Part shown: positions 12,324-24,300 of the stretch, piece by piece
Position numbering within the stretch: position 1 is the first letter of the stretch
Layout: each line of letters begins with the position of its first letter
DNA from: Latrodectus hesperus
Lineage: Eukaryota > Arthropoda > Arachnida > Araneae > Theridiidae
DNA length: 64,000 nt
Direction of reading: 5' to 3'
NCBI GenBank assembly: GCA_037975125.1
Contig: CM075853.1
Coordinates: 73,076,109 to 73,140,108 of the forward strand
Made by a program: the position numbers and the translations under genes
Notes under the pieces: model-generated
The model's input: the letters and a program-made list of their open reading frames with translations, nothing else
Database searches by the model: none
Told to the model about the DNA's origin: nothing

Positions 12324-13386
12324 TTAGTACCCAGAGCAGCCACCTCTGGCTGCAATAACAGCATTTATCCGCCTAGGCATGGAGTCAAACAGAGATTGTA
12401 TGGCATTTACGGGGATCTCAGTCCATGCAGCTTCAACACTATGCCACAGTTCATCGACAGTAGTGGATGGTGAGTGATGGCGTGCCAATCGCTCGGCAAC
12501 CATTGACCACACGTTCTCAATTGGTGACAGATCAGGAGAACGTGCTGGCCATGGTTACAGTCGAACCTGTTCTGTATCAAGGAAGTTCAGAACAGTACGG
12601 GCAACATGCGGTCGTGCATTATCCTGTTGAAACAAAGCATTAGGGAGGCTTCGAAAATAGGGCAGAGCCACGGGCCTTAACACATCGGAAATGTAACGGT
12701 TGCTGTTCAAAGTGCCGGTAATACGAACAAGAGGTGATCGAGATGTGTATCCAATGCACCCCATACCATCACTCCAGCAGATGGGCCAGTATGGCGATGT
12801 CCAATGCAAGCTGGCAATGCGCGTTCTCCACGATGCCTCCAATTACGGATGCGGCCATCATGGTCCGGTATACAGAACCGAGATTCATTTGTAAAGATGA
12901 CGTGATGCCATTCCCGCGTCCAGGTTCGTCGCTGATCACACCTCCCGCGTCCAGGTTCGTCGCTGATCACACCATTGAAGGCGCTCCTGTCTGTGACGCA
13001 GCGTCAATGGTAGCCGAAGCCATGGTCGCCGTGCAGACAATCCATGCTGCTGCAAACGTCGTCGAACTGTTCGAGCAGAAACTTGTTGCTTTGCAAATGA
13101 CTCCATTTCTTGACTTAGGGTTCGTGACGTGGCTGTACGATCCCTTGCGAGCATGCTGATAAGATGTCTGTCTTCTCTGCTGTTAGTGATGGGGGTCGCT
13201 GAGATTCTGCGTGACTTTCCGTCCATATTCTGCTTCTCGTTCCATATTCTGCTAATAGTCATGGGGTCTCGACCGACGCGAGCAGCAATATTGCTGTACG
13301 ATAAACCGCAATCCCGGTAGGCATATAATCCTTCCTCGATCAAAGTCAGACACGTGCTGATAAGCATTTCTTCTTACACGAGGCAT
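12324..13386 (-). pseudogene. Tc1-like transposase pseudogene (DD34E, first D lost)
   Basis: The natural start is the ATG at 13,386 (MPRVRRNAYQ). A helix-turn-helix (GLSYSNIAARVGRDPMTISR) and a second DNA-binding segment follow. The catalytic blocks are FTNESRF near 12,890, FQQDNARPH near 12,620 and SPDLSPIENVW near 12,520. The spacing from the second Asp to Glu is 34 residues, which defines DD34E. In the first block the catalytic aspartate is asparagine (AAT). Other lesions are a one-base gain near 13,325, a 31-bp tandem duplication at 12,912-12,973 shifting the frame, a one-base loss near 12,755 after GVMVWG, and an in-frame TAA at 12,555-12,557. The protein would cut and paste its own element; this copy cannot. 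Confidence 0.92.
12912..12973. repeat. 31-bp perfect tandem duplication
   Basis: 12,912-12,942 and 12,943-12,973 are identical 31-base units beginning TCCCGCGTCCAGG. Because 31 is not a multiple of three, it shifts the transposase frame between CDQRRTWTRE and WHHVIFTNESRF. Confidence 0.97.
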
Positions 13387-13621
13387 TACAACAACTTTCT
13401 TTGCCAAAAATAAAAGTTGAAACTGAAATTGAGTATGAGAAAACTGCTGTCAAATCTCTGGTTTTATACACATTGTAGATGTCGCTACTGTCGCCTGCTT
13501 TGTATGAATGCGCTGAAAATCTAATATTTTGCATATCACAGCAAGTTTTACCTGTCATGCAAATTTCGCGTGTGTGGAGTGCCGCTTTCCTGGCGTAGCA
13601 ATTTTAATGGCCAGTAGTGTA

Positions 13622-14690
13622 TCTACAAAGATCTCATCTTTTATATTTTACTTTTATAGAACGTAGAGAGAGAGAGTTCAGATACAGCTCTGTAATATTT
13701 AAGAATATTAAAGATAGTATAATTTTCAGGACTGCTAATTTTGTCAATATATTTATACAAAGATTTTTACATGATAATCAATACTAATTTTTTAAGTTTA
13801 CAATTTGGGTCGAATTCTTCAATATTTATAAAATAAATTCTATTTTGAAATTAAGTCTCACCAGTGTCGACATTCAATTTGTATCACTGAATTTAATTAA
13901 TTCTACTTTACTTTGATAACACAATATTTATAAATTTTACAATAGTAATTCATATATCCTAAAAAGATTGCAGTTTCTTTCATAAGATGATGTATTTTTT
14001 GTCTTCAATAATGAAATTTGGCAAGAAATTGAGTAAACACATAAACATTTTTAATATTTATTACATAAAAATGAAACTTAATAATGATGGTAAAGATGTT
14101 CGTTACTTATAAAATCTCAAATCTTCTTCAGTCTAAATTTAAACTATTGGCAAAAAGAAATTTGTTCAAACTCTCTCATCATGGTTTTTTACACTAGTTA
14201 AAAAAGAGCACACATAAGGTTTAAATCAGTATGAAGGACTTTCTTGCAATTTTGAAACCTGTGAAAAGGCTTCGCACTGCTTATTTCTTTTGAGTGTTGC
14301 AAGCTTTAACTGCTCTGAAACTTTCTTGAAAAAGGTATACACTTTCTGAAGTTGACTTTAAATTTTAATTCTTGGTTGATAAGTACAAAGAATTTTTCTC
14401 CATTGTCACAATTTCTAGATCAAATCATACAAATTGTCTGTCAGGGATTTTAGATAATTTTTTGTTTCATGAATTCCTATTAAAATATTCTGAAAAACAA
14501 ATTTCTTATTTATTACAATGTGAAAAAGAATACAATATTTTTAAAATTGTATTTTGTTTTCTTTTATACGTTTTTAAATTTATACATAAATATATTTAAT
14601 GCAACAAGTTTTCTTTTTACAGTTAATCAAACCAATTTTTGTTTAAGTTTGCATTAAATTTCTTGAATCTAATTTTTTATATAATTCTTA
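13622..14690. other. No gene seen; AT-rich
   Basis: AT-rich sequence with T-runs on the plus strand. No exon or repeat family recognised. The base-composition bias flips close to 14,690 (see the putative 3' UTR). Confidence 0.4.
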
Positions 14691-14693
14691 CTC

Positions 14694-17600
14694 TTTATTT
14701 AAGCTTTAATATGATGCAAACTATTTAACTTATTATGACATACAGAAATATTATAATATAAGCCTATATATAGCATTTTAGAAAACATTTTTGTTTTTAT
14801 CAGCACATTAAATGAAAACAAATTGAAATAGCAACTCTTTATTTTCTCAAAAGACAATAATTTGCAGTTTTTGAAGAGTAAATAATTTAAAACATCAAAC
14901 ATTTATTGATATCAACAGGCCACAAAGAAAACATAACACATTGCTTTCAGTTCAATAAAATCCTTCCGTTTTCTAACTTAAATAAATGCATTTTAACTGT
15001 AATTAAAAGCACTTTATATAAATAAAATTATAAAATATGAATGATCAACATAAGAGCAAATCCATTATATACTCAGAAAAGGACTGCTAAAATTTTTGGC
15101 ATATAAACAATCAAGTAGTATGTAATGAAATAACTTTATTTTGAATGGATTATAGTTTGTAAATAGAATATTAGAAAAGTCGTGAACCATCTGTATGATC
15201 TTAGAAAAGGATATTGATTTCTATAATGTGAAATTCTTAAAATAATCTGAATTAAAAAAATACAAAAGCTAAATTTAGTATTTTTATATACATTCAAAAA
15301 ATGTAACTTTTTATGTAATTTTCAGACTCATTTCTGCTTTTTTTATAACACTACTGCATGATTAAAATTTAAATTATGACAGTTTGAGGTTTCCATTAAC
15401 ATCATATACAGAAACTGATATACAATCTATAAAATAAAAATGGCAAATTTGTTATTTAACAATTAATATGTACACAACAACAAGAAAAATAAAAGCTTTT
15501 CTTTAAATAATATAATAGTAAATAATTGCTAAAATAAATAATATTAAAAAGGATTTAAAAATTTTTAAGTTTAAAAATTTATTTACACACAAATAGAAAT
15601 ATAATTATTAAAAATTAAATATGATTCTGCATATATTTATATTTAAATCAAACTTATTTGCCATATAATGAGATTTGAAATGATAAGAACAGATATCTTA
15701 GACTGATAATACTTTTTAGCAATATTCTTTTCACCAGATTTAGATTTGAAGGGACTAAATAATCAGGCAACCGATAATCTATTGTATAATTTCCCATGAA
15801 ACAAGACTCTAAAAAAATCTAGTAGTTGAGACAAAACTGAGTAGAGATGTAAGAGAAACTTTACATTTGTATTCACAGAAGACATCACATTAAATACACA
15901 TAGAAGCTATCTCTCTGCTAAAACAATCACAATCAGAGGAGACCTTATTTACTATCTAAAATTGTCATACAATGGCATTACTTTATTTATGGAGATCACA
16001 ATTAAAAAATATGATTTTAACTCATGTCTACAGCACCAGTTTTGACACAGCATAGTGAACAGCTAATGGGCAAAGACTGCTGTAAATCATTATAATATCC
16101 ATCACATAAATTAACTTGAGGAAAGACATCATAGATAGTGGGCCATATTCATGGATTGCAAGGGAGAAAAGCAGGAAAACTTCCAAGCACCCATCCGACA
16201 AATTTACACGCAGAGAGTAGATATACCTACAATCTCCTATAGTTTAAAGACTAATATCAAACCTGGAACCTTAAGTTCCACAAAAAGCACTGTTTTACTA
16301 CAAGGTCACAGTGAGACCTACAGCATGAGTTAAAATTTTTTTATAACATTTACATTAGGAATGATTGGTCACATCACCACATACTGAAATAATCTGAAAT
16401 ATTAAAAAAATTTAAAATCACTGAATATTTACATATACTTAGGTTTGTCACTTAATTGTCATTTTTTGCACATGAGGGTTAATCAGAATGGGATCTACAG
16501 TTTAAAGTGGATTCATAGCTGTTATAAACACCAAAAGTCCCAGTTGTAAATAGAATTCTTGAACTGTTGAATCAAAGGCCAGAGTGCTAATCATTTACCA
16601 GCCAGTTCAATTTACATATATTTATGTGCAATTGTAATCACTTCATTAAATAAACATTTAAAAATATAAATATGAATATTAATAAAATTTATAAAGATAT
16701 AAATACATTAAAGTTAACAAAAAATTATGTAGAAGTAACATATGAAGACGATAAACTTTATAATTTAAAGTTGTTTAAATTTTTAATTTCAATGTCTTAT
16801 ATTTCCATCAATTTTCTTAAAATTTATAATTATTTTTTTAATATTACATCTAATGCAAGAAAAAAGAAATCTGACTTAGGAACTGTATAAAAAACTCTGC
16901 ATTTGTTTTGAAAATGATTATTCTCCATTTCAAATTATTTTCAGAAAAATGAAACAAATTTAAATTATTTTTCTAAATCAAAGTACATATCTGCATATGA
17001 CCGATGTAAAAATATATAAGGCTCACAACTTTTCTAGACATCCTTTTCACATAGCATAAATTATAATAATAACTATTTTAGAATTTCTTCATAAATTCTG
17101 AAATACTGATAAGTTTCAATAAACGATAAAATATATTAAAATTTGAAATAATTATGCTTACAAATTCAATTCCTTAAAGCAGAAAATAAAAAACATTTAA
17201 AATAAATGCAACATTAAATATAATAAAGTCAAACAAATGCAATATATATGTATTTTGAATAGCAATTTTTTTTATTTTAGTCTCACTGCTGCATAAAATA
17301 AATTACTTCAAAAATAAAATACTTATTTTTAAGGATGGGAAACACAGTAAAAATGATTTAATCACAGTCCAAAATGACTCAATGAAATCTGAAAAAAGTT
17401 ATGAACATTTAAACTCCAATTCAATATATATATTCTCTCTTTCATTTAATTTCAAAATAAAATATTCTAATATTTTTTAATGAAATGATGTACCACAACC
17501 ATCTTTGATATCAAATTGATATGCTTCTTTAAGAAACATGTAAAGCTATTACAAAAAATACAGCTATAAAAATTATCTGTTGAAAATCAGACATTAATAC

Positions 17601-18198
17601 AATTCTTAGCTTTTAACAGATAATTTTTCTCACAAATATGAAATGCAATTTGTAAAACACAATATCAACTATTAAGATAAAGAATATATACAATTATATA
17701 AATTTAACATAAATTATTAGGTGTAAAATCAAATATAACATAGAATAAATATAATGAATATAATGATTATTAACTCGATATTATGAAAAAGGAAAATTTC
17801 TCACTGAAAATCAAGTTTTGTAAATTTCATTACAGAAGGAAAAAAAAAACTCTGAGTAAACCAGGTAAAATAATATTCTTCAATATACTTCCATCAGAAA
17901 CTATTCTGATAAAATGAACAAAGTCCTCATTTTTTTACAAAGAAAATATGTGCCATTTTTCAAATATAGTACATATTCTAACATTTATCACAATTTTCAT
18001 GACACAATAAATAAAATCTACTGATTTATTTCACATTTAAAAACATAATTACAAACAATACACATAAAACAAAATGAAATTCTGGAATAAGTAAAATGTA
18101 AAAAGTGTAACAAAATTCTAATAACGTTTTCTCTCTTTCCTCACTTGAGAGGATAAAAGCTCAATATCACATTATGCAATAGGATCTAAAAACTGATT
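14694..18198 (-). other. Putative 3' UTR / downstream region of the EGF-TM gene
   Basis: On the plus strand this stretch is A-rich, so T-rich in the direction of the minus gene, in contrast with the T-rich sequence left of 14.69 kb. Minus-strand AATAAA signals occur at 18,025-18,030, about 170 bases after the stop, and at 14,694-14,699, exactly where composition switches. 15.7-16.6 kb is a less AT-rich island with no splice-supported coding frame; a 60-codon plus-strand frame at 16,151 has no recognised motif. A long 3' UTR ending near 14.7 kb would explain both, but the nearer signal may be the real end. This is inference without transcript data. Confidence 0.35.
18025..18030 (-). terminator. 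Candidate polyadenylation signal AATAAA
   Basis: First minus-strand AATAAA I noticed after the stop codon at 18,199, about 170 bases downstream. Such hexamers are common by chance in this AT-rich sequence. Confidence 0.3.
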
Positions 18199-18383
18199 TT
18201 ATGCTACAGGATTCAGTGATTCATCATCATCTTCTTGACCAAGAAGTACATGTTCATAAACTTGCACCCTTAATCTTCTCCTCAAATGCTGAAATATTCG
18301 AAAACGAATTGCTGCATACACAAATAGCACTGCTAAAACTATTACAGCAATTGGTACTAAAATAGCTGTAAGTAGTAAGGATG
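18199..18383 (-). CDS. EGF-TM gene exon 6 (transmembrane and tail)
   Basis: Acceptor TTTGCTTTATAG; encodes the single helix (TAILVPIAVIVLAVLFVYAA), the basic stop-transfer segment and an acidic tail ending SLNPVA with a TAA stop at 18,199-18,201. The long frame continuing upstream of the acceptor is intronic. Confidence 0.85.
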
Positions 18384-21300
18384 CTATAAAGCAAAAGAAA
18401 AAATTAAAAATATTGTCTATTGAAATCAGTTTCATAAAAAATAAACATACAAAATATTTAAACAATAAAAATTTACTTGTGAAAAGGTTTCCTACATAAT
18501 TATATTTTTTAAATTTTTTCATGAAGGAATTATTATTTTTATATAAAATTGATAGTAAAAATCCTTTTGTATCTTTTAATATTATCTCACATAAGGTATT
18601 TTTTTATTCGAGAAAATTTGTGAAAAATGTTCTCAATTTAATATAACTAAGTATAAAGATATGAAACAATGGAAAATTTTCTTGTGTATTAAATCAAACA
18701 TTTTTAACACAAAGCAAAAGAAAAGAAATAAAAAAAAATAGCTATAGAATTTTTCTAAATTTATACTTAAAAAAATTATACAACTGAAAAAAATTGTTTT
18801 AATTAATAGCCACATCAGGCATGATAACTAAATAAAATGGCAACCAAAATTCAGTCCAGAATATTTTTAAATGTATAACATTTTCCAAAATCAAACTTAT
18901 ATAATAGATGAACATCAAATAAAGTCACAAATAAATAAAAACTATTTTTTCATAATTTAATTTGTAAAACTTCTCCTAATTTTTTAAAATTAAATAAAAA
19001 GATATTGAAATACACATATATTTTTATAATTATAAAAGGCTGAACACTTGGGAATCCAAAGTAAACATACTTGAATAGTCTCGATTTAATTATTTTATAA
19101 GCTAATTTTGTATAGAGGTATTAATATTTACATTCTACACAAAAATTGCTTTGAAAATTTTTAGAATAAAAAGACTTACTAATAAAAAGAAAGTTATAAA
19201 TAACATTGCAAATATTAAACTAATAAATAAAAAACCTAATAACATAAAAGAAAACTTTTATTTAAGAGAATAATCACACTATGCAAATAACACACAAGAA
19301 TTATTTTGTTGCATATTTAACTTTTATAAGAGTCAACAAATTTGACAATGGCAGCTGATAGTTTTTAATATCAGCTCTCTTAAGTTATACATGTATATGT
19401 TGTTTCCTTGTTTTCTTTTTATAGTAAAATTTTTATAAAAAAAGAAATTTAAATCTCTTGATTATCAGAATTATATAAACAAAAAACATTTTACTGAACA
19501 TGTCTTGAAGACAACAAAGAAATTTGTTAATATGAGAAAAACGACACTTGTTTCTATATATATATAGACATTTTCCTTCAATATTTTAACATTAAAGATA
19601 GCTCCTTGTTACTAACCTGATTCTAGCAGGTTTTTGTATACTTTCACTGATGTCACAAGGATATTTTTAAGTGTAGTGTTATTTTTCTGAAAAGTGTGGA
19701 CAGAAAAAAATTCCAATAAAAGTGTTTGAGAATTTCACTTTTTAAGTCAATTTTCCATCCAATTAATTGTATGATAACAGAATCAAAATATCCTATTGCC
19801 AGTCGTGATTATAATGATTTACTGATAATGAATAATTAAAATATTTATTTCAAAAGATAAGTTGATTGTACAGAAATCACAACTGTCAAATACAATACAC
19901 AATGAACAAAATAAAAATGTGATCTAAATTTAAAATGTGTCATACATCCAAAAAAGAATTAGCAAGTAAGTTACTTAATCAGAGATAAGTTTCAGGATAC
20001 AACAAATCATAAAAAAAATTAAAGTGTAAATTTTACCAACAGGGAATAAAATGAAGATTCAAATATAGGAATACAATCTTGTACCAATATTTTTATGCCT
20101 CACAACAGTCTTTCGACAGGCGGTCTATAATTCCTTTAAATGGATAATAAAGCTCATCTTATGAAACAGCGGCTGTCAAAAGTTCCTGGGATCCAAATTT
20201 TGCGAACATAAAGGAGTAATACATGTGTATTTTTTTATATTTATAGAAGTATGGTTATGATGCTGAACAGTTTCTTGATCGCCTTGTTATGTAGCATATA
20301 TAGATATTGTAAATTCTATAACAGAAACAGAGTAATAATATCCTTGACTAGAAGTTGGATTTTATAAGGTAGCAATCTAACAAGTGAATGTTTCTGCCTA
20401 GCTGTGCTCAAGGTTGTTTTTTTAATAATACATCTTTGTCTTTTTTAAGAAATTCTTTATAAAAAATTATTTGTTTGTTCAATTATCTCTTGGACTATCA
20501 CAATGGGAAAGTTATAATATGGTATTAATCAAAATACAGGGTGATTATAAAAAAACTTTGCCAACATCTGCACTTCTAGCGTCCATTCTATTTAACCGAT
20601 CAAGATGATACTTCAAACATAGTTCTTTTGAGATATGCGCTCGAGATTCTGTGAATGGCAACACAGTGGCCCTCGCGGTTACAGTTATAGTGACAGAAAC
20701 TCGAAATTTTCGAATGGCAACGCCTACTTTTTACCATCGCAAAATGTTCAGCACATGCGAAAACCCTAAATAGGGTTGAAACGGTACCGATATGTCCGAA
20801 AACCGACGTGTTATACACATACAAACAGTTTTCAAGGCGCACGGAGGAATAATGCTTACGACAGAGACAAGACACTGCTCAATGATGAGAACACATAGAG
20901 AAAAAAATCTTTATTAATTTCAAACATTTTCCACATGAGTGCCGTCACAGGCAATTACGCATTGCATGCGGGAGACTGTGGACAATGTCGCTGCACGCAA
21001 CCTAGCACGAGGGATGTTTCCAATCTCACGCCGTATAGAATCCTTTAAGTCCGACAAATGTTTGAGGATTGCACAGATAAACTCTGGATTTGAGATAGCC
21101 CCAAAACCAGAAATCCATAGGCGTCAGATCTGGGGATCGCGCAGGCCACGGAAAAGGATAATAGCGTGAGATGATGCGATCACCAAAATGCTGATCCAGG
21201 AGCCTTTTAACTGACCTCGCTATATGTGGAGGTGCGCCATCTTGCATCCAAACAATGTCATTGAGTGCATTCAGCCGACGCAACTCCGGTAAGACATAAT

Positions 21301-24300
21301 TTTTCAGCATGGCTGCATACCGAGGGCCCGTTACAGAACATGTTGCAGGGCCAGTCAGGGTCGTTTCCTCAAAGAAGAACGGGCCCAGAACAAATGTAGC
21401 TGTAATGCCGCACCACGCAGTCACTTTGGCGTCAAATAATGGTACTGGCGCCACAGCATGAGGATTCGTCTCTCCCCAGTGCACACAATTCTTTGTGTTA
21501 ATGCTGCCATTTAAGGTGAAATGCGCCTCGTCCGTCCATAGTATGCGAAGTGGCCAGTCGTTATCCGCATCATATCGTAACAAAAATGCATTTGCGAAGT
21601 CCAGACGTTGTTGTGGGTCACCCGGCTCCAACATCTGGACGCGCTGGAACCGATAGGGAAACATGTGAAGTACCGAGCGCAAGAGCTTGCGGACCGTTGA
21701 GTTCGGAATATCCAACACGCGCGCTATGCCTCTTGCGGTTTCTGTGTGTCCTGCAGTCACTGTATGGTGCACTTCCATGACAACGTCCTCAGAAACAGTT
21801 GGTCGTCCGGAGCGCTGTTTGTCACAGGTGCAGCCTGTATCTTCGAATTTCCGCACTAAATCACGCAGAGCTTGCAGAGTACATGGGCCGCGTCGTTGTC
21901 GATGATTGCGGCGATACACACGCAAGGCTTCCGCAGCTGTTCATCCCATTTTGGTAATAGAGTTTGATCAATTCACCGCGAACTTTCCTAGGAAGACTCA
22001 TATCGTCGGCATGTGCGAGTTCCCGAATGACGACTTCGCATACCCGCTTGGTATTTTATAGGTTTCCTACGCTGAATATCTGGCGACCGGCGTTCTGTGA
22101 TTGGTTTCTTGACTCTGTCACATGCAAATTTATTGCGTGCGCCCAGATCGTGTTTTATTGGCCGGTTTTCAGAACTCTTTTTTGTGTTAGCAGAACACGT
22201 CCGTTTTTAGACATATCGGTACCGTTTCAACGCTATTTAGGGTTTTCGCATGTGCTGAACATTTTGCGATGGTAAAAAGTAGACGTTGCCATTCGAAAAT
22301 TTCGAGTTTCTGTCACTATAACTGTAACCGCGAGGGCCACTGTGTTGCCATTCACAGAATCTCGAGCGCATATCTCAAAAGAACTATATTTGAAATATCA
22401 TCTTGATCGGTTAAATAGAATGGACGCTAGAAGTGCAGATGTTGGCAAAGTTTTTTTTATAATCACCCTGTAGATCACTTTCACATAATTAACATTTTGA
22501 AAACTCATTGAATTTTTTTATTCATTATATAACATATTTTTGTCAAAATAATCTTACCTAAATATAAATTATATCATGCCAAATATTATACAAATCGTAA
22601 ATAAATTGTGTAAGACTTATAAAATTCAAAATTCCTTTCCGAATTTTGAAAATTCATCTGGATAAACAAACATAGCTGAAATTTTCTTTAAGGTCAATAT
22701 TTTCAAGAAATATCAGGACATTTTTCAGGACATATTTAAATAATTAAACATAACCCAATATTACTTTTATATCATTAACTATTAATTTCTGTATTATGAA
22801 TATAATAATTTTTAGAAAGCAATATACTATAAAAGACATTAAAATACTCAGATTTTGTTAGTAACACAACAATATGAAAAATGATACAGAAATTAAACTT
22901 ACATTGAGCATTTTTTGAAAATTTATAAATTTTGTGATAACTGTTTTAAACAATAAAATTTATGCATAATTAAATGTTATTCATTTTGAACTGGATATAC
23001 ATTCAAATTTAATTCTGATAGTTTAACACAGAAGTTTGTTTTCAGCTTATCATTAACAGATGAAATATCTGAATTACCAGTAGGTCGAATTCATATGTCC
23101 AAATTTAACATCCCTTATATTATCCGTAATACCACATGTTTTTTCTTTGTTGATTCATCCAAAAGCTTTTGAGCTGCACACTGATTATCAAGCAAAGTTT
23201 TCTTTTCTTTCTCAAGTTCATTAATCTTTTCTAACAGGTATAAGAGTGTTTAAAAATTTGTTCACAAACAGCTGCTGTGTCTTCCTCAACTTTTCTTTTC
23301 TTCACCACTCATGTTGCTTCTTTAGGTTTCTCTATATATGATGCATATTTTGCATGCAATTTCAGAATACAATGCATAATTTCTTTGGTAAATGGAATGG
23401 AGGAAACAGAATTGTTATACATTCAAATGACATCATGACAAGTACATGAATAGTGATCTGTTAATTCCGATAGAGAAGCCTTTTCCTTTGTCACAATAGA
23501 TTTGCTTGTCAAAAAATCTCTCTGGTTTTGAATTTACATTCAATAAAGACAGATATACTTTGATTACTCTAGGAAATATATGATATTTAGTATAATATCC
23601 ACCACTTTTTATATTGAAAACAGTATTCCAACAGTAGTAACAGTATAGTATAGTATATAGTATATGAAAACAAAATTCCCAGTATTCCAATAATTGCAGA
23701 TATTTTGATTGTTATCATAATTATTCATAACTAAAAAGCATATGTAAAGAATCCACTTTTCAATCCTAAAAGGTTTTATTCACATAAGGAATATGTTGAA
23801 TTAGTCAACTAAATGAATTCTCGTATTTTTTCCCTATTATAAGGACAAAAACACTGAAGACCTTTGAGTAATGGATTTGTTAAAGGAAGTTTTTGAAGCA
23901 GATGTTTAGAGGTTGCTATGTAGCAACTTCTGACACTTTATAGATATGATGTTTTATCAATAAGCTCTTTCAGCATTACTGTTGCACCACGACATATTTT
24001 AATCTTGTTTAACTAATTTTTACCTGAATGGAAATTAGTTTGTAGCAGATAAACTTTATTTTTTCATTGATTTATTCTAGATTTTAAAATTTAATACTGG
24101 GAGAACTAGTTCATTTCATTCATTGTACATCACATGCACTAAAGGCTCAGCTTTTTGCATTAAAATTAAGCATCGTTCAATGGTTTCATAAAAATATGAT
24201 ATTAAATGAAGATATGCCAGAGTTTCACAATTTAAAGTTAAAAAGAAGAGATTTCGATTCTTTAGGAACTTTGACTAAAAATATTCCTTTAGAATATCAT

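Larger units (their letters stand above)
12187..13619 (-). mobile_element. Complete but dead Tc1-like (DD34E) element
   Basis: The element is 1,433 bp and flanked by TA dinucleotides at 12,185-12,186 and 13,620-13,621, the expected target-site duplication. Its ends are inverted repeats of about 28 bp that start CACTACTG and contain ATTAAAATTGCTAC, with a few mismatches between the two copies. One transposase reading frame lies on the minus strand and fills most of the interior. Both ends are preserved, so the copy inserted whole and later lost its coding capacity. The GC-rich interior stands out from the AT-rich surroundings. Confidence 0.93.
20537..22470 (-). mobile_element. Mariner-family DD41D element with about 276-bp TIRs
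   Basis: A 1,934-bp element bounded by TA duplications at 20,535-20,536 and 22,471-22,472, with ends CAGGGTGATTATAAAAA. The terminal inverted repeats are very long (20,537-20,812 and 22,194-22,470) and nearly identical, with only a handful of mismatches visible. The transposase lies between them on the minus strand. Spacing of 41 residues between the second and third catalytic aspartates matches the DD41D group (rosa/VISITOR type). It sits in the last intron of the EGF-TM gene, in the same orientation as that gene. The high TIR identity points to fairly recent insertion. Confidence 0.93.

Noticed and set aside
12700..13320. Several plus-strand open frames across the Tc1-like element
   Set aside because: Antisense shadows of the minus-strand transposase.
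16151..16333. 60-codon plus-strand frame in a GC-richer island
   Set aside because: No motif, no splice signals; lies in the putative 3' UTR of the minus gene.
18384..18522. Longer N-terminal extension of the transmembrane exon
   Set aside because: Upstream of a good TTTGCTTTATAG acceptor; the extension is Phe/Lys-rich intron translation.
21550..22275. Plus-strand open frames within the DD41D element
   Set aside because: Antisense to the transposase or within a TIR, with no motif.
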